Numbered from the stretch's first letter, positions 47,303-56,664 are shown. The stretch is 64,000 nt of DNA from Pseudoalteromonas denitrificans DSM 6059 (GCF_900112265.1 NZ_FOLO01000002.1:208057-272056), one strand, 5' to 3'. Notes: generated from the letters alone by a model not told the origin. Numbers and translations are program-made.

Positions 47303-47327
47303 AAAAGGAAGCTAGGCTTCCTTTTTT
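47303..47327 (+). terminator. Intrinsic terminator after the RND adaptor
   Basis: AAAAAGGAAGC pairs with GCTTCCTTTTT around a 3-base loop, followed by more T. The A-rich left arm also gives T residues on the minus strand, where the small gene at 47361-47639 ends 33 bases away. Confidence 0.9.
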
Positions 47328-47360
47328 TGTTGAATTGGGTAATAAATGACGATACCTCAT

Positions 47361-47639
47361 TTATTCAGTCAATTCAGAGTTTTTTGAGCGGCTATCAGCA
47401 ACAGAAATAGTATTGTTTACTAAAGCTAATTGTATATCCATTTTTTCAAATGTTAATTCAGGTGCAATAGTATGTGCGCTAAATACTTCATTTAATTGAA
47501 TTGTAATCACATTTTTGATTTGTGCATTCACTTCATTTTTCAACTCAATTTGTAATTGTTCTGAAGTTTCATTTGCAAAAGTATTTACATTGAACAAAGC
47601 AATTGTTATTAATGCTAGTGTTGTTGTTAGTTTTTTCAT
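47361..47639 (-). CDS. Small exported protein of unknown function
   Basis: A 92-residue reading frame with a good signal peptide (MKKLTTTLALITIALFNVNTFA, cleavage near 22-23) and a helical, acidic mature part of about 70 residues without cysteines. An AGGACGA-type site precedes the ATG on the minus strand. I do not recognise a family. It sits alone between the RND genes and gcvA; a periplasmic place is inferred from the signal peptide only. Confidence 0.6.
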   Translation of the reverse strand: MKKLTTTLALITIALFNVNTFANETSEQLQIELKNEVNAQIKNVITIQLNEVFSAHTIAPELTFEKMDIQLALVNNTISVADSRSKNSELTE

Positions 47640-47756
47640 TATCGTCCTCGATATTGAATAGAAATAATTATGCTGGTTGAAGGCATAAAAAATTTCGGAG
47701 TTAAAATCAATTTTAAATTCTTACCTTCAGATCCTTTGGTTGTAAGGTGTTTCCTT

Positions 47757-47781
47757 AGGTCGGGTAAATAATAACCGACTT
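47757..47781. promoter_or_regulatory. Operator-like palindrome upstream of gcvA
   Basis: GTCGG (47759-47763) and CCGAC (47775-47779) form perfect arms around an AT-rich centre, extended by inner T-A pairs. It lies about 95 bases upstream of gcvA and 118 bases upstream of the divergent small gene. Autoregulation by the LysR-type product is possible. Confidence 0.35.
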
Positions 47782-47876
47782 GATTGTTTTTTTAAAACGA
47801 TCATTTATAATGCGAATAGATTAGAAAAACTAATCCATAATTGGCTTTAATATCATAAAACTGTCATAAGGTTGTC

Positions 47877-48770
47877 ATGTCTAGAAGGTTACCCCCTTTA
47901 AATGCTTTAAAGGCATTTGAATCAGCTGCACGCCATTTGAGTTTTACTAAGGCTGCTGAAGAGCTGTTTGTCACGCAAGCTGCTGTTAGTCATCAAATAA
48001 AAACGTTAGAGGAGCATTTAGGGTTAAAGCTTTTTTTGCGTAAAAATCGTTCGCTATTGCTTACAGAAGAGGGTCAAGGCTATTTTTTAGATATACGAGA
48101 AATTTTCACACAACTCATAGAATCCACAGAAAAGTTATTAGCGAGGGGAGAAAAAGGCTCTTTAACTGTGAGTTTAACACCCAGTTTTGCGATTCAATGG
48201 TTAGTGCCAAGACTCAATTTATTTAATGAAGCACATCCAGATATAGATATAAGAATAAAAGCACAAGAACAAGATGAAAACTCTTTGACTGATGATGTAG
48301 ATGTTGCAATTTATTATGGACGAGGAAATTGGAGTGGTATTGAAACCCATAAGCTACACACAGAGTATTTAGTTCCTTTGTGTAGCCCAATGTTATTAAA
48401 TGGTTCAAAACCGCTTAAAGAGCCCTCAGATCTTCAATATCATGTATTGCTTCATGACATGACAAGAAAAAGCTGGAAAAACTGGATGAAAACATCAGGT
48501 GTTCGAGAGGTAAAAGTAAATCAAGGACCTATTTTCAGTCATTCATCTATGGTTTTACAGGCCGCAGGGCATGGACAGGGTGTAGCATTAGGCAATAGTG
48601 TTCTGGCTAAACCTGATATTGATGCCGGTCGTTTAGTTGTTCCTTTTAGCCATAGTTTAGAAAGTAAAAATGCATTTTACTTGGTATTTAGGGAGTCGCA
48701 ATCTGAACTTGGAAAAATAGTCTCTTTTAAAGACTGGATGTTAGCGTTAGTTGCACAAGAGCAAAGTTAG
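47877..48770 (+). CDS. gcvA: LysR-type regulator, GcvA
   Basis: GcvA controls the glycine cleavage system genes in enteric bacteria. The 297-residue protein has a winged helix-turn-helix at the N-terminus (about 20-40, FTKAAEELFVTQAAVSHQIKTLE) and a substrate-binding-like effector domain (about 95-290). The opening RRLPPLNALKAFESAARHLSFTKAAEEL matches GcvA closely. The order gcvA, ygdD, rlmM is also that of E. coli, which supports the name, though here a hydrolase gene is inserted. Its regulon in this organism is not visible. Confidence 0.88.
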   Translation: MSRRLPPLNALKAFESAARHLSFTKAAEELFVTQAAVSHQIKTLEEHLGLKLFLRKNRSLLLTEEGQGYFLDIREIFTQLIESTEKLLARGEKGSLTVSLTPSFAIQWLVPRLNLFNEAHPDIDIRIKAQEQDENSLTDDVDVAIYYGRGNWSGIETHKLHTEYLVPLCSPMLLNGSKPLKEPSDLQYHVLLHDMTRKSWKNWMKTSGVREVKVNQGPIFSHSSMVLQAAGHGQGVALGNSVLAKPDIDAGRLVVPFSHSLESKNAFYLVFRESQSELGKIVSFKDWMLALVAQEQS

Positions 48771-48780
48771 GAAAATGACA

Positions 48781-49428
48781 ATGATCACTTGGTACAAATC
48801 AAAAGACCCTTTAGCACAGCTCATATTTGCACATGGGGCTGGCGCAGGTATGGATTCTGAGTTTATGCAACAAATGGCTGAGTTACTTGCAGGCAAACAA
48901 ATAAATGTCGGATTATTTAACTTTGAATATATGCAAAAGATTAAAGCTGAAGGTAAAAGAAGGCCGCCAGAACGAGCTGATAAATTATTAGCATACTTTG
49001 ACCTTGTTATAGCGCAAGCTTCAAAAGAAAGTGAGTTACCTATGTTTATTGGTGGGAAATCTATGGGAGGCAGAATGGCTTCTATGCTGATAAGTGATGA
49101 AGCTTATTTAACAAAGCAATATATAAAATCTATAAATGGTATTGTTGCTTTTGGATACCCGTTTCACCCTCCTGGTAAGCCAGAAAAATTAAGAACTGCG
49201 CATTTTCCAGATTTAAATAGCCCTTTATGTGTTGTCCAAGGTCAAAGAGATACTTTTGGCACTGAACATGATGTGTTGGCATTAGGCTTATGCGATAATG
49301 TGCAGCTAAATTGGATACCAGATGGTGACCACTCTTTAATACCACGTAAAAAATCAGGTTTTACACAAGCACAAAACTGGATCTTAGCTGCTAATAAAGC
49401 TGCTGAATTTATGCACAGGAACCTTTGA
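48781..49428 (+). CDS. Alpha/beta hydrolase (COG3571-like)
   Basis: A 215-residue cytoplasmic hydrolase. The nucleophile serine is in GGKSMGGRMA (Ser94), the oxyanion-hole HGAGAGMDSEFM is near the N-terminus and the catalytic histidine is in DGDHSL. The fold class is clear, but the substrate is unknown. The ATG at 48781 is preferred: AGGA lies 8 bases upstream, whereas the ATG at 48775 is only 2 bases from it. It follows gcvA after 10 bases and overlaps the start of ygdD (TGATG), so it is co-transcribed. Confidence 0.85.
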   Translation: MITWYKSKDPLAQLIFAHGAGAGMDSEFMQQMAELLAGKQINVGLFNFEYMQKIKAEGKRRPPERADKLLAYFDLVIAQASKESELPMFIGGKSMGGRMASMLISDEAYLTKQYIKSINGIVAFGYPFHPPGKPEKLRTAHFPDLNSPLCVVQGQRDTFGTEHDVLALGLCDNVQLNWIPDGDHSLIPRKKSGFTQAQNWILAANKAAEFMHRNL

Positions 49429-49799
49429 TGACTAAAATATTTTTAATACTAGGTGGTGTTTTTGCTGTTTTAAGTGTGCTTTTGGGGGCATTTGCTGCAC
49501 ATGGTTTAAAAAGTAAATTAACTGAACAGGCTATTGCGACTTTTCAAGTGGGTGTAACTTATCAGATGTACCATGCATTAGCTTTAGTTTTGTTTGCACT
49601 TGTTGCAAAGCAAGGGGTGCCACTTAACTGGGCGAGCGGCTTTCTCGTTACCGGCATTGTATTTTTTAGTGGCAGTTTATATGCATTAGCTTTCACGGGT
49701 TTTAAATGGTTTGGTCCAATAACTCCTTTGGGTGGAGTTTGTTTTATAATCGCTTGGGTTTTATTTATTTTTCAGGTTTATCGTTATTTTGAAGTTTAG
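49428..49799 (+). CDS. ygdD: DUF423 membrane protein YgdD
   Basis: A 123-residue inner-membrane protein with four hydrophobic segments and the family segments LGAFAAHGLKSKL, QMYHALALVLFAL and PITPLGGVCFIIAWVLF. Function unknown. The ATG at 49428 overlaps the hydrolase stop and follows AGGA; the TTG just before it is rejected. It lies 13 bases before rlmM, the order found in E. coli. Confidence 0.9.
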   Translation: MTKIFLILGGVFAVLSVLLGAFAAHGLKSKLTEQAIATFQVGVTYQMYHALALVLFALVAKQGVPLNWASGFLVTGIVFFSGSLYALAFTGFKWFGPITPLGGVCFIIAWVLFIFQVYRYFEV

Positions 49800-49812
49800 G
49801 ATTTAATTTTTA

Positions 49813-50931
49813 ATGAATTGTATTGTTATTTACTGTCGTATTGGTTTTGAAAGTGATGCAGCAGCCGAAATCACACACCAAGCAACACAACAAAATGTTG
49901 CGGGTTATGTAAAAACAAAAGCACAAAGTGGTTTTGTTATTTTTCAGTGTTTTGAAGAAGGTCATGCTGATAAAATAATTAAAAATGTCCCATTTACACA
50001 AATGGTATTTGCACGGCAGTGGTTTGCAGCAACATTAGTAGAAAATATGCCTGACGAAGACAGAGTAACTCCCCTTGTTGAGGCTACTGAGCAATTTTGT
50101 TCTGAGATTAAACTGTGTAGTGAATTACGTGTTGAAACCCCAGATACTAATGATGGCAAAGAGTTACTTAGATTTTGTAAAAAACTATCAGTACCCTTAA
50201 AACATAAATTGATAAAAAAGAATCGATTGATTGACGATAAGAAAGGCTCTGTAAATACATCAAGTAATAAACGTCCGATAATGCATGTCTTGCTCTTATC
50301 AAGCTCAGTTGCTTATGTTGGTTATTCATATACAAATAATAATTCAGAATTCTTTATGGGCATTCCGAGGCTGAAAATGCCAGGTGCGGCACCTAGCCGC
50401 TCAACATTAAAGTTAGATGAAGCCTTCATCGTATTTGTGCCAGATAGCGAAAAAGAACAAAGAATTCGCTCAAGTATGAATGCAGTTGATTTAGGTGCAT
50501 GCCCAGGTGGTTGGACATATCAGCTGGTAAGACGTGGTATGTTTGTACAAGCTGTTGATAATGGCCCTATGGCTGAGTCATTGATGGAAACTGGACAAGT
50601 AAAACATTTCACAGAAGATGGCTTTAAATTTAGATCCGATAAAAAAAATATTGATTGGCTAGTTTGTGATATGGTTGAAAAACCAGCAAAAGTGACAAAG
50701 TTAATGATTGATTGGGCTGTTAATGGTTTTGTAACTGAGCTTATTTTTAATCTTAAATTACCGATGAAAAAACGTTTTGATAGTGTTTATGAAAATCTAA
50801 GTTTAATTCGCACTGAACTTAAAAAATATAACATTGAGTTTAAGTTACAAGCAAAACACCTATATCATGACAGGGAAGAAATCACTGTTAATTTACAAAT
50901 TACTAAAATGCCAAAACACCTAAAATATTAA
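49813..50931 (+). CDS. rlmM: 23S rRNA (cytidine2498-2'-O)-methyltransferase RlmM
   Basis: RlmM methylates the ribose of C2498 in 23S rRNA using SAM. The 372 residues comprise an N-terminal THUMP-like region (about 1-170) and a Rossmann methyltransferase domain with the SAM motif VDLGACPGGWTYQLV (about 225-240) and the motif WLVCDMVEKP. Length is close to E. coli (366). It ends the gcvA-hydrolase-ygdD-rlmM group and is convergent with lnt. Confidence 0.94.
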   Translation: MNCIVIYCRIGFESDAAAEITHQATQQNVAGYVKTKAQSGFVIFQCFEEGHADKIIKNVPFTQMVFARQWFAATLVENMPDEDRVTPLVEATEQFCSEIKLCSELRVETPDTNDGKELLRFCKKLSVPLKHKLIKKNRLIDDKKGSVNTSSNKRPIMHVLLLSSSVAYVGYSYTNNNSEFFMGIPRLKMPGAAPSRSTLKLDEAFIVFVPDSEKEQRIRSSMNAVDLGACPGGWTYQLVRRGMFVQAVDNGPMAESLMETGQVKHFTEDGFKFRSDKKNIDWLVCDMVEKPAKVTKLMIDWAVNGFVTELIFNLKLPMKKRFDSVYENLSLIRTELKKYNIEFKLQAKHLYHDREEITVNLQITKMPKHLKY

Positions 50932-50937
50932 TAAATA

Positions 50938-50988
50938 AAAAAAGGGGTCGGAGTTAATAAACGTATTATTAACTCCGACCCCTTTTTT
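50938..50988. terminator. Perfect 23-bp palindromic hairpin between rlmM and lnt
   Basis: Arms 50938-50960 and 50966-50988 are perfectly complementary, with core GGGGTCGGAGTTAATAA, loop ACGTA and T runs on both strands. It can terminate both convergent genes and overlaps the last bases of lnt. It is far longer and more GC-rich in its core than the other terminators here, and resembles the dispersed palindromes linked to REP/RAYT-type elements. Confidence 0.85.
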
Positions 50989-52558
50989 ATTTATTTTTCT
51001 TTCTTAATATAATCAATATACTAAAAAATGTAATGATTAATAATACCCACAATGGCGTATCACCATTTTTGCTATAAAAAGTCGTGCCTGAGATTTTTTT
51101 GAATTGAGTTTTCAGAACATTAGTTTCAAATTGTTTTGAAGATATTTGTTCATGGCTAAGGGGGTCATATACAGCAGTGATCCCGTTATTTGTTACTCGT
51201 AATAAAGGTAAACCAAGCTCTTGAGAGCGCATTCTTGCTATTTGCATATGCTGGTGAGGCCCATGAGAGTCTCCAAACCAAGCATCATTGCTTACAGTTA
51301 ACAATACATCTGTACTTTTTTCATGGTTGTTACGTAAATAATCTGAAAATACAATTTCAAAGCAATTAGCAGGCAATACATGTAAACCATTCGCGATTAA
51401 GTTTTTCTGTATTGCTTCTCCTGGGGTAAATGAAGACATTGCTAAGTTGAAGAGAGGCGCTAAAGGTCTTAAAAAATCTTCAAAGGGTACAAACTCACCA
51501 ATGGGGAGTAGTTTATGTTTAGTATAACGATTATTATGTAAATACTGATAATGCCCTTGTGTGCTGTCTGTATTTTTTTTACCTACAACAATTAAATTAT
51601 TATAAACGGTTTTAGTATCCCTTTGATAATCTACGATCCCTGTAATTAATGCGGCATTATTAAAAGAAGCGGCACTATCTAATTGGGTTAAAAAACTATT
51701 TGCGTAGGTTTCGATTTCAGGGATCGCGGCCTCTGGCCATAAAACTAAATCAACATCCCAATTTTTACGGGTTAAATCCAGATATTTTTGCATTGTAGGC
51801 CAAGCTTGATCTGGATCCCATTTCAAATTTTGCTGGATGTTTCCTTGCACTAATAGAACTTTGACTTCTTTTTTTATGTAGTGAGAATCACTAAGATAAG
51901 GTGTACTGAGTGCAAGTGAAACTAATAATAAGGCTGTAAGTGCAAAAGGTTGCCAGAGCTTTCTTTTTATTAAAATCAGTACGCTAAAAGAGAGTAAGAT
52001 AAGTATAACTGTTAAGCCAAACTCACCAATGAGTGGTGACAATATATTAAATGGACTATCTGTTAAGGCGTAACCTAAAGAAAGCCAGGGAAAGCCGGTA
52101 AGCATCGTTGCTCTAAGGGTTTCCATTAGCATAAAAATGGGTAAAAAAAGCATTATCCATAAGTAATATTTAGCAGAAACGTTATTCTCGATAGTAACTG
52201 TTTTGTGGTAGAGTTTGGCGCTGAGGCCAAAGGCTAACGCAGGATAAATTGCTAAATAGGCGCACAGTATCAGCATTAATATTAGCGAAACTATGAGCGG
52301 TAACCCCCCAAAATCAGCGATTGCAACATGAACCCAACTGATCCCTGCGCCAAACCAACCCAATCCAAAAATAAAACCATGTTTAGTGGCTTCTTTTGGG
52401 GTTATGCTCTTTGAAGGCATCGCATTATTCATTATGATTGCGATGCAAAGAAAAGCTAATGGCCAAAAATTAAATGGCGCATAGGAAAAAGTCATTAGTA
52501 CACCCGCTAGCAAAGAAAGTGTACTTTTTATCAGAGGTTTTTTATTTATTTTAATCAA
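50987..52558 (-). CDS. lnt: Apolipoprotein N-acyltransferase
   Basis: Lnt adds the third acyl chain to the N-terminal cysteine of lipoproteins at the inner membrane. The 523 residues have an N-terminal membrane part with about six to eight segments, then a nitrilase-like periplasmic domain with the catalytic Glu in WPEAAIPEIE, Lys in KHKLLPIGEFVPFE and Cys in PANCFEI. A last membrane segment ends the protein. The TTG start overlaps the corC stop (TTGA), so the genes are coupled. Confidence 0.95.
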   Translation of the reverse strand: MIKINKKPLIKSTLSLLAGVLMTFSYAPFNFWPLAFLCIAIIMNNAMPSKSITPKEATKHGFIFGLGWFGAGISWVHVAIADFGGLPLIVSLILMLILCAYLAIYPALAFGLSAKLYHKTVTIENNVSAKYYLWIMLFLPIFMLMETLRATMLTGFPWLSLGYALTDSPFNILSPLIGEFGLTVILILLSFSVLILIKRKLWQPFALTALLLVSLALSTPYLSDSHYIKKEVKVLLVQGNIQQNLKWDPDQAWPTMQKYLDLTRKNWDVDLVLWPEAAIPEIETYANSFLTQLDSAASFNNAALITGIVDYQRDTKTVYNNLIVVGKKNTDSTQGHYQYLHNNRYTKHKLLPIGEFVPFEDFLRPLAPLFNLAMSSFTPGEAIQKNLIANGLHVLPANCFEIVFSDYLRNNHEKSTDVLLTVSNDAWFGDSHGPHQHMQIARMRSQELGLPLLRVTNNGITAVYDPLSHEQISSKQFETNVLKTQFKKISGTTFYSKNGDTPLWVLLIITFFSILIILRKKNK

Positions 52559-53427
52559 ATTGCGCAGTCAACTTCCGGTATTTTTGGGATCGTAATTTGA
52601 AGCTGACCAATACGTCGGCTATCAGAGTTGGCAATTTTGAAGTTAACATCAGATATCTCAATCGCTTCACCTTTCTCAGGCATATGACCAAAGGCATGTA
52701 ATACGATACCGCCAATTGTATCGGCTTCATCTGTATTGAAGTTCATATCAAAATATTCATTAAACTCATCTAGTGGGGTAAGCGCTTGTACTAAATAAAC
52801 ATGTTTTGCCAGTTGTTTGATATCTTCTATTTCTTCTTCATCGTGTTCGTCTTCAATTTCTCCCACAATGATTTCTAAAATATCTTCAATCGTAACAAGT
52901 CCTGATACACCACCATATTCATCAACAACAATAGCCATATGATAGCGCTTTTGACGAAATTCATCTAAGAGCGTATCAAGTCGTTTGCTTTCAGGCACCA
53001 CAATAGCAGGGCGTAAGTGCTCTGATAATGGAGGTAATTCATCGTGATTTTTTAAAATTAAAGGCAATAAGTCTTTTGCTAACAATATGCCTTCAATGTG
53101 ATCTTTATCTTCAGATATAACCGGAAAACGAGAGTGGGATGCTTCCACCATAAGTGGCAAGAGCTCAGTTAAAGGTTTTTCTATGTCTAAGGTGATCATT
53201 TGTGAGCGGGGTATCATGATATCTCTTACTTTAAGTTCAGAAACCCCTAATACACCTTGGATCATTTTTTGAGTATCAGAATCAATTAACTCTCGATGTT
53301 GTGCATCTTCAATAACTTCAACTAATTCTTTTTTATTTTGGGGTTCTCCTTGAAACAGCTGGGCAATTGCCTCTAACCATGTTTTATTTGAAGAACCCTG
53401 ATTACTCGGCGAGTTGTCGTCGCTCAT
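52555..53427 (-). CDS. corC: CBS/CorC-domain protein CorC (YbeX)
   Basis: A cytoplasmic protein associated with magnesium/cobalt efflux and, in E. coli, ribosome metabolism. The 290 residues include two CBS domains (about 68-190, with RDIMIPRSQM and VDEYGGVSGLVTIEDI) and a C-terminal transporter-associated CorC_HlyC domain (about 205-285, DTIGGIVLHAFGHMPEKGE). It lies 57 bases after ybeY and overlaps lnt, in the conserved miaB-phoH-ybeY-corC-lnt order. Confidence 0.94.
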   Translation of the reverse strand: MSDDNSPSNQGSSNKTWLEAIAQLFQGEPQNKKELVEVIEDAQHRELIDSDTQKMIQGVLGVSELKVRDIMIPRSQMITLDIEKPLTELLPLMVEASHSRFPVISEDKDHIEGILLAKDLLPLILKNHDELPPLSEHLRPAIVVPESKRLDTLLDEFRQKRYHMAIVVDEYGGVSGLVTIEDILEIIVGEIEDEHDEEEIEDIKQLAKHVYLVQALTPLDEFNEYFDMNFNTDEADTIGGIVLHAFGHMPEKGEAIEISDVNFKIANSDSRRIGQLQITIPKIPEVDCAI

Positions 53428-53484
53428 ACGCTTTTTTTTAGCTCCGTTGTGTTAATAATAATTTAGAAAAAGAGTTTAATTTAA

Positions 53485-53940
53485 TTAAACATCATCTCTA
53501 TAAGGGTCGTCAATACCCATAGTTGCTAATATATTTTTTTCTAAACTTTCCATTTCTTGTGCTTCATCTTCTTTTATATGGTCATAACCTAATAAATGCA
53601 AGCATCCATGTACAACCATATGTGCAAAATGATGATGAAACTCTTTATCTTGCTCAATTGATTCTCTTTTTACAACTTCAGGGCATATCAAAAGATCACC
53701 TATCAGTGCTATCTCTATGCCTTGAGGTGCTTCAAATTCAAAAGATAAAACATTGGTTGCTTTATTTTTACCCCGATACTCAAAATTTAATTGTTGACTC
53801 TCAGCGCTGTCGGCAACGCGAATTGTTAATTCTGCATCGGGTTTAAATTTTTCTAATGCTTTTTGTGCCCATTGCTGAAAACTTTTTTCACTTGGTAAGT
53901 CTTCAAATTCGCAGGCTATTTGCAAATCTAGATCAATCAT
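53485..53940 (-). CDS. ybeY: Endoribonuclease YbeY
   Basis: YbeY is a single-strand-specific metal-dependent RNase acting in 16S rRNA 3'-end maturation and ribosome quality control. The 151 residues contain the zinc-binding [11 protein letters not shown] motif (three His) and VLSFEF and GDLLIC segments of the family. It overlaps the phoH stop by 8 bases, so translation is coupled. Confidence 0.95.
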   Translation of the reverse strand: MIDLDLQIACEFEDLPSEKSFQQWAQKALEKFKPDAELTIRVADSAESQQLNFEYRGKNKATNVLSFEFEAPQGIEIALIGDLLICPEVVKRESIEQDKEFHHHFAHMVVHGCLHLLGYDHIKEDEAQEMESLEKNILATMGIDDPYRDDV

Positions 53941-54979
53941 TTTGCTTATCTCTGGATTTATTTAAGTTATATTGCTCTTTTTTTGCTAAAGCTTGTTTTC
54001 GTTCTACTTCATCATGGGCTTCATACGCCATAACAATACGGCCAACTACTGGGTGGCGTACCACATCTTTTGCTTCAAAAAAGTTAAAACTAATTTCATC
54101 TACTTCAGATAATACTTCAATGGCGTGGCGTAAACCTGAACGTGCGCCTCTGGGTAAATCAACTTGTGTTATATCCCCAGTGATCACAGCCTGAGAATTA
54201 AAACCAATACGGGTTAAAAACATTTTCATTTGTTCTACCGTGGTATTTTGGCTTTCATCTAAAATAATAAAGGCATCGTTTAATGTTCGACCACGCATAT
54301 AGGCAAGCGGTGCAATTTCAATTACCTTTTTTTCAATTAATCGCTCCACTTTTTCAAAACCTAACATTTCAAATAAAGCATCATATAAAGGGCGTAAATA
54401 AGGGTCTATTTTTTGTGTTAAATCACCAGGTAAAAAACCGAGTTTTTCACCAGCCTCAACAGCTGGGCGGGTTAACAAAATACGACGAATTTCTTGGCGC
54501 TCTAATGCATCAACTGCCGCTGCAACGGCTAAGTATGTTTTACCTGTGCCCGCAGGACCAATACCAAAACAAATATCATGATTAATAATATTTGAAATAT
54601 ATGTATTTTGGTTTGGGTTTCTTGGTTTTATGACACCTTTTCTGGTTTTGATGTAGGCATCATTTATAAACTCGCTGTTATCTTGCTCTAAGCAATTAGC
54701 CTCAATAATACTTAAGTGAATAAGTTCAGGATCTATTTCTTTAATAATTCCTTTTAAAGGCGCGGTTTCAACATAAAGACTTTGTAATAAATCAAGGCCG
54801 GCATTTACATTTTTATGTTTACCAGTAATGCGAAAATGATTCTCTCTGTGTGCTATTTCAAGTCCTAAACGGCGTTCAATGTGTTTGATATTTTCATCAA
54901 ATGGGCCAATTAGGGAATTAAGTCTTTGGTTATCAGAAGGCTCTAAATAAATTTCAGCCGTTTTTAATTTGTTACTCAA
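53933..54979 (-). CDS. ybeZ: PhoH-like ATPase YbeZ
   Basis: A cytoplasmic PhoH-family ATPase that works with YbeY. With the TTG start at 54979 the protein is 348 residues. It has Walker A GPAGTGKT (about 141-148) and Walker [12 protein letters not shown], with [18 protein letters not shown] between. The TTG is preferred to an upstream in-frame GTG at 55003, because AAGGAAAG lies just upstream of it and the GTG falls inside a hairpin. It follows miaB and overlaps ybeY. Confidence 0.93.
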   Translation of the reverse strand: MSNKLKTAEIYLEPSDNQRLNSLIGPFDENIKHIERRLGLEIAHRENHFRITGKHKNVNAGLDLLQSLYVETAPLKGIIKEIDPELIHLSIIEANCLEQDNSEFINDAYIKTRKGVIKPRNPNQNTYISNIINHDICFGIGPAGTGKTYLAVAAAVDALERQEIRRILLTRPAVEAGEKLGFLPGDLTQKIDPYLRPLYDALFEMLGFEKVERLIEKKVIEIAPLAYMRGRTLNDAFIILDESQNTTVEQMKMFLTRIGFNSQAVITGDITQVDLPRGARSGLRHAIEVLSEVDEISFNFFEAKDVVRHPVVGRIVMAYEAHDEVERKQALAKKEQYNLNKSRDKQND

Positions 54980-54997
54980 AATACTTTCCTTGGGAGT

Positions 54998-55039
54998 AAC
55001 CACTATTTAAAATTGAGTGAAGTCATTTAAATAGTGGTT
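54998..55039 (-). other. 14-bp perfect inverted repeat between miaB and phoH-like gene
   Basis: AACCACTATTTAAA (54998-55011) is perfectly complementary to TTTAAATAGTGGTT (55026-55039) with a 14-base loop. On the minus strand it lies between the miaB stop and the ribosome binding site of the next gene and lacks a following T run. It looks like an mRNA processing or stability element rather than a terminator. Confidence 0.6.
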
Positions 55040-55061
55040 TTAGTCGATATGTATAGCACTT

Positions 55062-56495
55062 TTACGGTGTAAAAGTAGCAACACCTATTTCATTAATTTC
55101 ATCATTTGTAGGTGCTTTACTTAAAATTTCTGCTGGGGCAACATCTTTACGTAAATTCATTTGAGCTTCAGTACGAATTAAATCACCGCGTAAAGAGTTA
55201 GGTAGTGCTTCTGTAATACGCACATCAACAAACTGCCCAATAACAGTATGCGGGCCAACAAAGTTAACTACACGGTTGTTTTCAGTACGTCCACGTAATT
55301 CCATAGGATTCTTTTTAGAAGGGCCTTCTACTAAAATTCGCTGTTCGGTATCAAACATTTTTCTGCTGATATCTTGAGCCATTTGGCTTATACGATTTTG
55401 TAAAAGATATAAACGCTCTTTTTTCTCTTGCTCAGTTACATCATCTGGTAAGTCTGCTGCTGGTGTGCCTGGGCGTGCGCTATATATAAAGCTAAAACTC
55501 ATATCATAGCCAATGTCACTGATAAGTTTCATCGTTGCTTCAAAGTCTTGGGTTGTTTCGCCAGGGAAACCTATTATAAAGTCAGATGACATACATAAAT
55601 TTGGACGAACTTTTCTAAGGGCACGAATTGTTGATTTGTATTCAAGTGCTGTATGGCTACGTTTCATTAAAGCTAAAATGCGATCTGAACCTGATTGAAC
55701 AGGAAGATGTAAATGGTCGACTAATTCAGGAACATCTCGGTAAGCTTCTATAATATCGGGTGTAAATTCAACAGGGTGAGAAGTGGTATAACGAATTCTG
55801 TCGATGCCATCAATTGCTGCAATGTAACGAATTAAATCTGAAAAATAACAAATGTCACCCGTATGAGTTTCACCCCTATATGCATTTACGTTTTGACCTA
55901 GTAAATTTACTTCTCTAACATTTTGTTCAGCTAGTTGCGCAACTTCTAATAGTACATCATCTAATGGGCGACTAACCTCTTCACCTCGGGTGTAAGGTAC
56001 AACACAAAAAGTACAATATTTAGAGCAGCCTTCCATAATAGAAACAAATGCTGTGGGACCATCTGCTTTAGGCTCGGGCAAACTGTCAAATTTTTCAATT
56101 TCAGGAAATGAAATATCAATAACTGAACCTGACTTACTTTGAACTTGTTTAATCATTTCAGGTAAACGGTGTAAAGTTTGTGGGCCAAAAATAACATCAA
56201 CAAATGGTGCGCGTTTACGGATGGTTTCACCCTCTTGAGAAGCAACGCAACCACCAACACCTATCACAAGCTCAGGTTTATCATCTTTTAATAATTTCCA
56301 ACGACCTAATTGATGGAATACTTTTTCTTGTGCTTTTTCACGAATAGAGCATGTATTAAGTAAAATTACATCTGCTTCTTCTGGTACATCTGTGAGTGCG
56401 TAACCATTTGTTGCATCTAATAATTCAGCCATTTTCTGAGAGTCATATTCATTCATCTGACATCCCCAGGTTTTTATATGTAGCTTTTTACCCAT
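55062..56495 (-). CDS. miaB: tRNA-2-methylthio-N6-dimethylallyladenosine synthase MiaB
   Basis: MiaB adds a methylthio group to i6A37 of tRNAs reading UNN codons. The 477 residues have the N-terminal methylthiotransferase domain with three cluster Cys ([23 protein letters not shown]), a radical SAM domain with CSKYCTFC (about residue 155) and a C-terminal TRAM domain (about 385-450). It heads the minus-strand miaB-phoH-ybeY-corC-lnt operon and is divergent from the ubiF-like gene, as in E. coli. Confidence 0.97.
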   Translation of the reverse strand: MGKKLHIKTWGCQMNEYDSQKMAELLDATNGYALTDVPEEADVILLNTCSIREKAQEKVFHQLGRWKLLKDDKPELVIGVGGCVASQEGETIRKRAPFVDVIFGPQTLHRLPEMIKQVQSKSGSVIDISFPEIEKFDSLPEPKADGPTAFVSIMEGCSKYCTFCVVPYTRGEEVSRPLDDVLLEVAQLAEQNVREVNLLGQNVNAYRGETHTGDICYFSDLIRYIAAIDGIDRIRYTTSHPVEFTPDIIEAYRDVPELVDHLHLPVQSGSDRILALMKRSHTALEYKSTIRALRKVRPNLCMSSDFIIGFPGETTQDFEATMKLISDIGYDMSFSFIYSARPGTPAADLPDDVTEQEKKERLYLLQNRISQMAQDISRKMFDTEQRILVEGPSKKNPMELRGRTENNRVVNFVGPHTVIGQFVDVRITEALPNSLRGDLIRTEAQMNLRKDVAPAEILSKAPTNDEINEIGVATFTP

Positions 56496-56664
56496 ACTAT
56501 TTTCTATTGCCTCGTGCTTTTAATGATAGCTGCAATTTATCACAGCTTTTAACGCTCTTATTGGTATGACTTTAAGATCAGGAATAAGAGCTGGGCGCGT
56601 ATTTTATAATACCAAATCAAATTTATCAAAGCATAACCTTGTTTCGTATTTTATAGTTGCAGCG

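Noticed and set aside
56561..56615. Inverted repeat TTGGTAT/ATACCAA upstream of the ubiF-like gene as a MITE
   Set aside because: Only 7 bases match and the surrounding sequence does not extend the arms; too weak to call.
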